Shown here piece after piece: positions 47,101 through 53,782 of a DNA stretch of 64,000 nt. The stretch comes from JANQFV01 sp964468185 (GTDB taxonomy: Bacteria > Planctomycetota > Phycisphaerae > UBA1845 > Fen-1342). A model generated the notes under the pieces. That model made no database searches, was not told the origin of the DNA, and worked only from the letters and a program-made list of their open reading frames with translations. The stretch spans positions 1 to 64,000 of the forward strand of contig CAYXTR010000023.1 in the NCBI GenBank assembly GCA_964468185.1. Reading direction: 5' to 3'. Every line of letters starts with the position of its first letter. Position 1 is the first letter of the stretch. The translations under genes were made by a program, and so were the position numbers.

Positions 47101-47619
47101 GACCGCCGCGATGCGTTCGCGGAGCATCTGCCGCTGCTCGCGATGCTTCTCGCGCTGTGCTTCGGCTTGCTGACGTGTGCGTTCGGTGCGCAGGATCAGG
47201 TCGTGCCGCTGTGACTCGAGCTCGACTTCACGGCGCTTCAATTCGCCCGAGAGCCGCTCCAGCCGGTCGCGCTGCACACCGAGCTCGGTCGCGCGGGTGT
47301 TCAATTCGGACGCGTGAGCCGCCAGCCGCTTGCGGGTCTTTTCCTGCTCGGCGAGTACTTCGGTGCGGGCGGATTGCTTCATTTCGCGGAATTGACGGGC
47401 GACGGCCTGCTCGCGCCGGCGGAGCTCCAGCTCACGGGACGAGATGTCGACCAGGCCCTCGCGGATCTCCTTCACGATGCCGTCCACGCCGGCGGCACTG
47501 CTGGAGACGGTCCGCTCCCGAGTCACGCGCGGCTGGGGACCACTCGACGAACCCTGACCGCCGTCCTGTTGCGGAGCTGTCGATTTCGGATCACGCTCGT
47601 CAGATGAGGATGCCGGCAT
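44137..47619 (-). CDS. giant coiled-coil protein with Wzz/GumC-like C-terminal half
   Basis: The 1160-residue protein has a cytoplasmic N-terminal half (about residues 40-570) that is almost continuous coiled coil, rich in Glu, Gln, Arg and Leu heptads. A membrane helix (about 588-610, CAVLALIVGLVSAAAWF) leads to a periplasmic domain with YRAISALRIDPAP-type and LVDAAGEAYDHQLRNTPL segments and further coiled coils, then a second membrane helix near the end (GGFLATWVVGAALLVG). The topology and the periplasmic domain resemble polysaccharide chain-length regulators, but the very long cytoplasmic coil is unusual. GGAG precedes the ATG at 47619. No polymerase gene is adjacent. Confidence 0.72.
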   Translation of the reverse strand: MPASSSDERDPKSTAPQQDGGQGSSSGPQPRVTRERTVSSSAAGVDGIVKEIREGLVDISSRELELRRREQAVARQFREMKQSARTEVLAEQEKTRKRLAAHASELNTRATELGVQRDRLERLSGELKRREVELESQRHDLILRTERTRQQAEAQREKHREQRQMLRERIAAVREYEEKLKERVRATQTELVKQRQQLDERETRLEQQTGLVVKAKRGLLNRQVALERKVAEGESLAGNVREERAQLAVEQERLQALKTEIEQAQQEIEQQRDKLQRDWQLLDDASSELEDERQRIAKTESDLRNMHEVLKSQRTQLRERQAELARAEAAVTADRELIAAERQRLEDTATELDAERGQLAAQRREVESTGRKLADEHTELRRERKRLEALALELESAQSELANKQQKLDEHWQQQSGTRHDLDHEIEQCDARRRDLQRREAELGQLQQRLDKRDQRLAEERAALESAQADLQRRSTELDQRAAALQNERDALGQMQSEAQRQREQAEALQVQADERENEVRQAALSLELEQRNLHHAQQELDRSQEELAQLRKQHVANAKHSRRAPEQPEAKPAPVSPPPLPTPRRWLRCAVLALIVGLVSAAAWFATHPKQYRAISALRIDPAPADPRAAVAFHRQNLLSDTLLADAGFSGPIVSNWQAAIGDGRVRVVPVPGQPATLRIAVTTPQPAQARRLVDAAGEAYDHQLRNTPLVAVDVAARERVTAELKRVTNQLDEARAQAAELRKATPDVPDPNARATLAAELQQMQAQRAAAGQTLESLRAELAGLLAMDTPRGSVAPEQIADALAADEIYQEDRKEYHAVAMQFRSELAVAMLQLIDPAKALHNAVHQFADVLQNQEQLEPPTEIRAVLEECRSQITPFVARTQQFHTQWRQSIATIRNMDVRDNVVRLVERQNEVADRARRLADALGRSIAAIDARIDQLASEGDGSTREVVVSAVLRSEQQRLQQSLAGFAGVAQKLSLTQNIELDAHDRKLRGLRMRLTDREQAVEQQLQAAADHAARETHVAEIAGVRERLRETEQTREQTMTAMLHAMDTLREMDAATRQHQTRAQRLTQQQEKVTWLAERQAELTAELDRLDESSTTPTHVTFDAAQVETLGAAEQIRGTALAGAGGFLATWVVGAALLVGRTAKTRRRHLN

Positions 47620-47763
47620 AAACTCCTCGCCACGCTGGCACGCAACCCACGCACTCCCCCGGCCGCGCACTTCTCGCGCAAAACCAGTTCACCATTGTAA
47701 TAACGGCTTCCGGCTCCGCGCAGCAACAGTTCCACTTTTTCGCCCCGCAGGGCCTGCGCGGCG

Positions 47764-48507
47764 TCAGACCAGCCGGGCGAGTTGGTTCACGGTGGCGCGA
47801 AAGTCCTTTGGGGGCGGCGTCTCGAAGGTCATCTCGGTGCCGTCGATGGGGTGTTGGATGGTCAGGCGTAGCGCGTGGAGCGTCAAGCGGCTGATTAACG
47901 GACGTTCCGACCGCCGACGGCTCTTGGAATAGTCCGCCTTGAAGCTGGACAGATAGAGTTCCTGCCGGTCGCCGTAGACGGGGTCTACGGCCAGCGGGTG
48001 TCCGATGGCGGCCATGTGGGCGCGAATCTGGTGGGTGCGACCGGTGGCGGGGGAACATTCGAGCAGGGTGTGTCCGGCGAGGCGGTCCAGGACGCGATAG
48101 CGGGTGAGGGAGCGTTTGCCGCGGGCCGCGACGGTCTCCATGCGGTTCATACGTTTGTTGAATGCCAGGGGGAGATTGACGTCGCCGTCGTCGGTGACGT
48201 AACCGCTCACAATCGCATGGTAGGTCTTGTCGACCTCACGTCGCGCGAACTGCCGAATGAGGCCGCGTTGCGCCTCCAGCGTGCGGGCGAACAGCAGCAC
48301 GCCGCTCGCGTCGCGGTCGAGGCGGTGGACGATGCGGATCGCGCGGCTCGGCGCGAGTTCGTCGAGGTCGCGCAGCAGATCGGGGGCGGATAGCTCGTCG
48401 CCCCGGCCCGGTGCCGAGAGCACGCCGGCCGATTTGTCGATGACGACGATGTGGTCGTCCAGATGCAGGAGCTGGAAGGGCTCGCGCTGGCCACGGGCGG
48501 CCTTCAG
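47764..48507 (-). CDS. RluA-family pseudouridine synthase, start uncertain
   Basis: The protein is a RluA/RsuA-type pseudouridine synthase for rRNA or tRNA: IRIVHRLDRDASGVLLFART carries the catalytic Asp, with SLTRYRVLDRLAGHTLLECS and the ATGRTHQIRAHMAAIGHPL motif. Canonical ATG, GTG or TTG start codons are missing between the end of the upstream gene and the conserved core; CTG at 48507 overlaps that gene's TGA (CTGA) and gives 247 residues. An ATG at 48738 would require a long overlap and a non-conserved Arg-rich extension. I therefore give the CTG as the tentative start. Confidence 0.78.
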   Translation of the reverse strand: MKAARGQREPFQLLHLDDHIVVIDKSAGVLSAPGRGDELSAPDLLRDLDELAPSRAIRIVHRLDRDASGVLLFARTLEAQRGLIRQFARREVDKTYHAIVSGYVTDDGDVNLPLAFNKRMNRMETVAARGKRSLTRYRVLDRLAGHTLLECSPATGRTHQIRAHMAAIGHPLAVDPVYGDRQELYLSSFKADYSKSRRRSERPLISRLTLHALRLTIQHPIDGTEMTFETPPPKDFRATVNQLARLV

Positions 48508-50357
48508 GGCGCGGCGCCTTGGCGTGGCACCAGTGTCACCCGCACCGACGGCGTCGCGACCACGCTGACGCCTTCGGGGGGCAGCACGATCACGTCCAGG
48601 GTTCGCAGTTGGTCGCCGGTCGTCTCCCCGGCCGGCGGGACGTCCTTCCGGGTCAGTGGGGCGAAGGCGTTGATTGCCGACGGCTCCAGACCGGCCACGA
48701 CCGCCTCTTCGCCCTGCACTTCGACTTCGATCAGCCATTCGTTGAAATCCGTCTTGCGGACCTCGTAGCGTTCCAGCACCTCCGGATTGACCAGCAGGTG
48801 CACTACGACATTCTTGATTCGTCTGGTCTGCCCGACCACCTGAAATGTCACCGCGACCGTCCGGGGCTCAGCCGAGCGGACATCGATGGGGCCGATCCGA
48901 CGGGCCAGTTGCACCTCGAGTTGCTGCACCGTGTCCGGCGGAATCCCCGTCAGGCGGTCGCCGAGGGGTGCCAGGAGATACCGCTGATCCTCGGGCGGCA
49001 AGCGGTCCAGGGTACTGCCTCGCACGACGACATCCACACTCGGCGGCTCGATTTTCTCGACCTGAATCTGGGCGGGCCCGCTGTCGACACGGATGGGCAC
49101 GTTCAGATTCACGAGTTCGTCCACGTTGAACAGCAGGCTTTCGACGCCGACTTCGGTCACGGTTACGCCGCGCTCGGCGACGGCGCGTGCATCTTCGATG
49201 ATGCGCTGGAGCTCCTGGGCGGTCACGGAATACGCGCCCGGCCGCTGGTATGCCTCCGGGAGGACCCAGGTGACTTCGAGCGGCTCATTGGCCGTATCCT
49301 CATCCAGCCGGTCGATGGCCCGCCGCGGGCCACTGAATGTTGTGAAAAGGGTCTCCGGTTGAGGGCCGCGCACGTCGACGATGAAGCGCGGGTCGTCGTG
49401 GCGGATGTTCAACTCGACATTCACGCTGTCGCTGGCCAAGGTCGCCTGGTCCGCGAGGTACCAGACGATCAGCGTGAGCGGCACGACGACGAGCAAGCGC
49501 CGGAGCTTCAACCAGAACAGGGAGCCGAGCGGCCGGCGTTTGGGGACGTCGGTCTCCGTCGCGACGCGGCCACTCAGGCGGTTCGTCAACTCTTCGGATA
49601 GATCATCCAGGGAGAGGTAACGCGTCAGCTTGCCTTTATCGGCCAGAGAGACGACGCCGGTTTCCTCCGAGATGACCAGCACAAGCGCGTCGGTCTCGTA
49701 GCTCATGCCGACCGCCGCCAGATGCCGGCTGCCAAGGGCGATGTCGACCTCATCGCTCTCGGCGGAGGGGAACTGGCAATTCGCCGCGATCACGCGATTC
49801 CCACGGATAATCACGCCCAGGTCGTGCAGGGGCGAGTTGGGGAAGAAGATTGTGTTCAGCAGATTTGCGGAAACTTCGGCCCGGACCAGCGTCCCGTTCT
49901 CGGCCCAGCCCATCAGGTCTACACTGCGCTGGATCGCGATCAGAGCACCGTAGCGATTGCGGGAGAGGTATCCGGCTGATTTCACGAGCGCGGCAATCAA
50001 CTGAGACTGCGGTGCGCCGCTTCGCCGCAGGCGTACATCGCCGGCGCGGATAACAGCGCGCCGCAACTCCGGCTGAAAGACGACCAGTGCGATGAAGGCG
50101 AGGCCGTACAATACGTAGCTGTAGAGCAGATCGAGCCGGACCCATTCGAACTGCACGGCCAAAACGCGGACGACCATCGTTGTCACGACGAGGATGATCA
50201 AAACGCCGCGTAAGGGTCGTGTTCCGCGGGTGCCCTGGAGGACGCCCGCACACCAGTTGATACAGAGCCCGATCAGGAACAGCTCGATGATGACCGCGGG
50301 CAGATCGTAAGCGTCGCTGCTGAGGCGCGTGAACAGGCTGGTGAGCGTATCGGTCAT
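48504..50357 (-). CDS. DacA-like diadenylate cyclase domain fused to YbbR repeats
   Basis: The 617-residue protein joins three N-terminal membrane helices (about residues 18-95), a DAC domain (about 110-275) and, after a fourth membrane helix (VVPLTLIVWYLADQ), YbbR/CdaR-like repeats (about 320-617). DAC enzymes form c-di-AMP from two ATP, and YbbR-type CdaR regulates CdaA, usually as a separate protein. Two catalytic motifs are altered here: LHDGA is LHD-LG (Asp179-Leu-Gly), and RHR is RHL (Arg211-His-Leu213). Activity is therefore uncertain. The start at 50357 follows a TATACT-like element closely, so the message may be nearly leaderless. Confidence 0.82.
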   Translation of the reverse strand: MTDTLTSLFTRLSSDAYDLPAVIIELFLIGLCINWCAGVLQGTRGTRPLRGVLIILVVTTMVVRVLAVQFEWVRLDLLYSYVLYGLAFIALVVFQPELRRAVIRAGDVRLRRSGAPQSQLIAALVKSAGYLSRNRYGALIAIQRSVDLMGWAENGTLVRAEVSANLLNTIFFPNSPLHDLGVIIRGNRVIAANCQFPSAESDEVDIALGSRHLAAVGMSYETDALVLVISEETGVVSLADKGKLTRYLSLDDLSEELTNRLSGRVATETDVPKRRPLGSLFWLKLRRLLVVVPLTLIVWYLADQATLASDSVNVELNIRHDDPRFIVDVRGPQPETLFTTFSGPRRAIDRLDEDTANEPLEVTWVLPEAYQRPGAYSVTAQELQRIIEDARAVAERGVTVTEVGVESLLFNVDELVNLNVPIRVDSGPAQIQVEKIEPPSVDVVVRGSTLDRLPPEDQRYLLAPLGDRLTGIPPDTVQQLEVQLARRIGPIDVRSAEPRTVAVTFQVVGQTRRIKNVVVHLLVNPEVLERYEVRKTDFNEWLIEVEVQGEEAVVAGLEPSAINAFAPLTRKDVPPAGETTGDQLRTLDVIVLPPEGVSVVATPSVRVTLVPRQGAAP

Positions 50358-50448
50358 CGGGTACGCAGTATAGAATGAGGGCGCGCCCGACTCCACCTCG
50401 CGCGCGACTGCGACTTGGATTCGTTCTACTTCTCGGGTCGGAGCGGCA

Positions 50449-51225
50449 ATGACCGGCGACACGTGGCAGAAGCAGCTTCGTCAAAACGTCGCCCGCGTTC
50501 GGGCGGCGATTGCCGCGGCCTGCGCCCGGCGCGACCGATCGCCGCGGGACATACGCCTTGTTGGCGTCACGAAGTACGTCTCGCGGGCGGTGCTCCGTGA
50601 GCTGGTCGCTGCGGGCGTTTCGGATATTGGCGAGAGCCGCCCACAGCAATTGGCAGCCCGGGCGGAGGAGGTGGGCGCGGCACGACTGGACTGGCCTACG
50701 GCCGGAGGCGCGTCTCCTGCGTCGTCCCAGCCCCGCTGGCACCTTATCGGCCACCTCCAACGCAACAAGATCAGGCTCGTTCTTCCGCACGCCCGCATCA
50801 TCCACGCGCTCGATTCCGTTCGCCTGGCCGAAGCGCTCGCTCGCCATGCGGCCCAGCTCAGCGTCGTGGTCGACGTGTTCATCGAGGTAAACGTAGCCGG
50901 CGAGGATGCCAAGCAGGGCATCGCCCCGGAGGAGCTGACCGAACTTGCCGGGGTTGTCGCCCGATGTGACCCGCTGCGTCTGCGGGGGCTCATGACGATG
51001 GCCCCATACGATCCGGATCCGGAAGCCGCGCGCCCGCATTTCATTCGCCTGCGTGAGTTGCTGGCCGAGTTGCAGGGATCCACACATGCGGGCCCATATT
51101 GCCGGGACCTGTCGATGGGCATGAGCCAGGATTACATTGTCGCCATCGAGGAGGGCGCCACGTTCATTCGCGTGGGCTCCGCCCTGTTCGCAGGTATCCC
51201 GACCGAGGATCCGCGTCAGGAATAA
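50449..51225 (+). CDS. yggS: YggS/PLPBP-family PLP-binding protein
   Basis: The 258-residue protein is a fold-III PLP-binding homeostasis protein. LVGVTKYVSRAVLRELV carries the PLP Lys, SDIGESRPQQLAAR and WHLIGHLQRNKIRLVLPHA are family motifs, and LRLRGLMTMAP plus DLSMGMSQDY complete the barrel. A short insertion (SPASSQ) lies before the WHLIGH strand. It starts a run of four closely spaced plus-strand genes and is divergent from the DacA-YbbR gene, with 91 bp between start codons. Confidence 0.9.
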   Translation: MTGDTWQKQLRQNVARVRAAIAAACARRDRSPRDIRLVGVTKYVSRAVLRELVAAGVSDIGESRPQQLAARAEEVGAARLDWPTAGGASPASSQPRWHLIGHLQRNKIRLVLPHARIIHALDSVRLAEALARHAAQLSVVVDVFIEVNVAGEDAKQGIAPEELTELAGVVARCDPLRLRGLMTMAPYDPDPEAARPHFIRLRELLAELQGSTHAGPYCRDLSMGMSQDYIVAIEEGATFIRVGSALFAGIPTEDPRQE

Positions 51226-51231
51226 CACCCG

Positions 51232-51495
51232 ATGCCCGAACGCCTGGACGTCTTCATCGTATTTCGCACGGTTCTCTTCGTCGCGTTGACGTGCTATTAC
51301 GGTCTCACGGCGGTCGGCACGATTGTACACATCTGGCGGCTGCTGCGTGGCAGCGACCCGCGGCGGCGGCTGCTGCGTGAGGTTATCGCTTATCTGCTCG
51401 CCTCCATACGTCTCCGCCCGCTAGCGACTGAATTGGCACAGATTGCGCTGCTGATCCTCGTTCTGGTCTCGATTTGGCGCTTGCATCCCGTATAA
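51232..51495 (+). CDS. small membrane protein, unknown
   Basis: The 87-residue protein has two hydrophobic stretches (IVFRTVLFVALTCYYGLTAV and LAQIALLILVLVSIW) joined by a basic loop (RLLRGSDPRRRLLREV). It begins six bases after yggS and has no recognised family. YggT-type proteins are often next to yggS, but the sequence does not clearly match them. Cotranscription with yggS is likely from spacing. Confidence 0.55.
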   Translation: MPERLDVFIVFRTVLFVALTCYYGLTAVGTIVHIWRLLRGSDPRRRLLREVIAYLLASIRLRPLATELAQIALLILVLVSIWRLHPV

Positions 51496-51507
51496 GATAC
51501 GGACTTC

Positions 51508-52071
51508 ATGACGAAGCCGGAGAAGCAACCCGACAGCCAACATGACGCCGATGACCTACGAGGGTCAGAGGAACCCGCGCGGTCGGAGCGTTCCGGGAGA
51601 GATCGACCGACGCGCACTTTGCTCGGCGGCGCCTATGACAGCGTTCGGCAACTTGGCCGCGACGTCATCTCCGTCGCGCTCGGCCGCCTCACCGAGGAGG
51701 AAGAAGCGGAGCGCGACGCGGAAAGCGAGCGTGAGTCGGACGATCAGGAGGCGTCGGCGGAGCGGCGACCGCGCGAGCGAGTCAACATGCTGCATTCGGT
51801 GGCGGAGCAGTTGCGTGGTGCCGCCGATAACTACCTTGCCGCCAAGCTCGACGAGATTGAGGCCCGCGTCGATGAGAAGCTGGACGCCATCGAAGGGCGC
51901 ATCGATCGCAAGATTGACGAGCTGAATGAGCAACTGGCGGAGATGCGCGATCGTGAGCTGCGGCATCGCCTGCGCCTGCTGAAATTCACGCTCATCTTCA
52001 CGGTGGTTGTCGCGCTCCTATCGCTTGTGTATAAGTGGATTGAGATTCACTGGCTGGCAACGTCCGCCTGA
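51508..52071 (+). CDS. coiled-coil single-pass membrane protein, unknown
   Basis: The 187-residue protein has an acidic, disordered N-terminal region (about residues 1-95), a coiled coil (NYLAAKLDEIEARVDEKLDA, followed by EGRIDRKIDELNEQLAEM) and a C-terminal membrane helix (FTLIFTVVVALLSLVYKW). It starts 12 bases after the preceding stop. I do not recognise a family; it could be a membrane-attached scaffold. Confidence 0.55.
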   Translation: MTKPEKQPDSQHDADDLRGSEEPARSERSGRDRPTRTLLGGAYDSVRQLGRDVISVALGRLTEEEEAERDAESERESDDQEASAERRPRERVNMLHSVAEQLRGAADNYLAAKLDEIEARVDEKLDAIEGRIDRKIDELNEQLAEMRDRELRHRLRLLKFTLIFTVVVALLSLVYKWIEIHWLATSA

Positions 52072-52083
52072 GAGGACCTGCCC

Positions 52084-52530
52084 ATGCAATTGCGTCGTCT
52101 CGACAATCATGCCCGCGCTATCATCGATCTCGCCAACGAAATCGCTCGGGAATTCGAGCTCGAATACGTTGGCACCGAGCATGTTCTGCTCGCTGTTTTG
52201 CGCCATGGGGACAACGTCGGGGCCCGGGCCCTGTGCCGTCTTGGTGTTGATGAGGACAAGGCACGCGCCCAGATTGACGCACTCTATCAGCGCGCGAAGG
52301 AAGACACCTGGGTCACCGGCCGCCTGCCGGGCAGTCCTCATTTCCGTAATGTGATCGAGCGGGCCATGGACGTCGCCGAACAACTCGAGTCCAACCACAT
52401 CGGTAGCGAACACCTGCTGCTCGCGCTATACCATGAGCAAGAGAATACGGGTTTGAATGCACTCTCGTCGCTTGGTATCACGCACAAGAAATGTCGTGAC
52501 GCCGTCCTTGCCGAACTGAATCACGAGTAG
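52084..52530 (+). CDS. stand-alone Clp N-terminal domain protein
   Basis: The 148-residue protein consists of the two Clp N repeats (EFELEYVGTEHVLLAVLRHG and QLESNHIGSEHLLLALYHEQ) that bind substrates or adaptors in ClpA/ClpC, with no ATPase domain. It may act as an adaptor or regulator of a Clp protease encoded elsewhere. The start has GAGAGGA upstream and is 12 bases after the previous stop, so it probably belongs to the yggS transcript. Confidence 0.85.
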   Translation: MQLRRLDNHARAIIDLANEIAREFELEYVGTEHVLLAVLRHGDNVGARALCRLGVDEDKARAQIDALYQRAKEDTWVTGRLPGSPHFRNVIERAMDVAEQLESNHIGSEHLLLALYHEQENTGLNALSSLGITHKKCRDAVLAELNHE

Positions 52531-52571
52531 ATGCTCACGCTCCCCCGGGCCTCAAGCGACGTCATCTCCAC

Positions 52572-53516
52572 CTAATTCCCCGTCGGGGCCGGCGTTTGGT
52601 CGCCCGCCAGTGCGGGAACGCCAACATCCGAACCGATGAACGCCAGCAGTGCCCGTGCGTTTTCCCGCCAGCAGGCTTCCGCCGACAGGTCGCGTGGCAA
52701 TTCGAGCGTGACGATCGGCACGGCCCGGTCGACGCCCGCCCAACTGCCGAAGCTCCCCGGCGTGGGGTACCCCATGCTCGGCTCAATGGGATAGCCGTTG
52801 AACGCGGCCATTCGCCGGGCCCAGTTCTCCGCGGGGCCGTCGAAGTTGTTGCAGTGTCGCCCGCGCGCGATGCTGTGGATCGAGAGAATGCGTTCCGGCC
52901 TTACCAGCCGGATGGCGGTCAGCAGGGCCTGCGTCTCCGGCTCGCTGCCGGCCCGTCTGCCGTGGCGCCCGGCCGGGTGCCGCCGCCAATTCTCGGCCGG
53001 TAGATTTCGATTCAGGTCGACGCCGCGCGCATTATGCCGTGTTCCGGCTACCAGCCCGTCTGGATTCGCCCGCGGCAGGATTGCGACCAGCCGACCAGCG
53101 GCGAGTTCAGGATGCGCACGCACGTGCCGAACGAGCATCTCGGCCAGGTCAGCACTCGTTGGCTCGCTGCCGTGGATTCCGCCACAGATCAGAACACGTT
53201 CGCCGTCCGTGCCAAACAGCGTGAGTTCGATCGGCCGCCCCGCGACCGAGCGTCCCACTTCGACGCGTCGTGGTGGTAGCGCGGGTCGGGCAGGTGTTTG
53301 ACGCGCGACGCGTGCTGGCGGCGCTGTCCGGTGTGGGCTGGCAGTCACGCCGCCGTGGGGAACGCGAACCTCGCGTGTGGCACAGCCACTCGACACCAAG
53401 AGGACCATCATGCCCATAATCAGCGCGCCGTGCGCACCACCGCGTGTCACGAGTGCGACATGCGTACGCGACTTGCGTACGCTGGCCGCGCGGATAACAG
53501 TTTGTGTTGCAAACAT
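52572..53516 (-). CDS. lipoprotein M14-family zinc carboxypeptidase
   Basis: The 314-residue precursor has a long N-region and a lipobox (LLVSSGCAT). The M14 metal-binding HGSEPTS (HxxE) is near residue 125, PRANPDG and RGVDLNRNLP are the substrate-binding loops, a second zinc His is in LSIHSIARG, and the catalytic Glu is in VTLELPRDLS. Such enzymes trim peptides such as muropeptides outside the cytoplasm. GGAG is five bases before the ATG at 53516; a shorter start at 53417 (281 residues) would also retain the lipobox. The gene is divergent from the large secreted protein. Confidence 0.88.
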   Translation of the reverse strand: MFATQTVIRAASVRKSRTHVALVTRGGAHGALIMGMMVLLVSSGCATREVRVPHGGVTASPHRTAPPARVARQTPARPALPPRRVEVGRSVAGRPIELTLFGTDGERVLICGGIHGSEPTSADLAEMLVRHVRAHPELAAGRLVAILPRANPDGLVAGTRHNARGVDLNRNLPAENWRRHPAGRHGRRAGSEPETQALLTAIRLVRPERILSIHSIARGRHCNNFDGPAENWARRMAAFNGYPIEPSMGYPTPGSFGSWAGVDRAVPIVTLELPRDLSAEACWRENARALLAFIGSDVGVPALAGDQTPAPTGN

Positions 53517-53537
53517 ATCAGCTCCAGCGGGTTGCAA

Positions 53538-53571
53538 TTGACACCGCGCCACAGGACAAGTAGCCTATATA
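53538..53571 (+). promoter_or_regulatory. putative promoter of the large P-domain protein
   Basis: A perfect TTGACA (53538-53543) is followed after 17 bp by TAGCCT (53561-53566), overlapping a TATATA (53566-53571). Transcription from it would read into the secreted protein gene after a leader of about 200 bases. Confidence 0.4.
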
Positions 53572-53782
53572 AAGTGATCGGCTCCTGGCAACAGGTCGGT
53601 CGAACACGGTAGGGACATGAGGCATCCAATTCCCAATCGCTTCGACGCTGGCGTACGGGCGCGTCGTATGTCGAAGCAGGCAACGCAACATGAACCGTTT
53701 CGCACCAGCCGGAGGCTCGCGCGTCCACGATCGCCCCTGGGCGGGCGCTTGCGTAGCCGCCGAACAAGCAGGAGGACATCCA

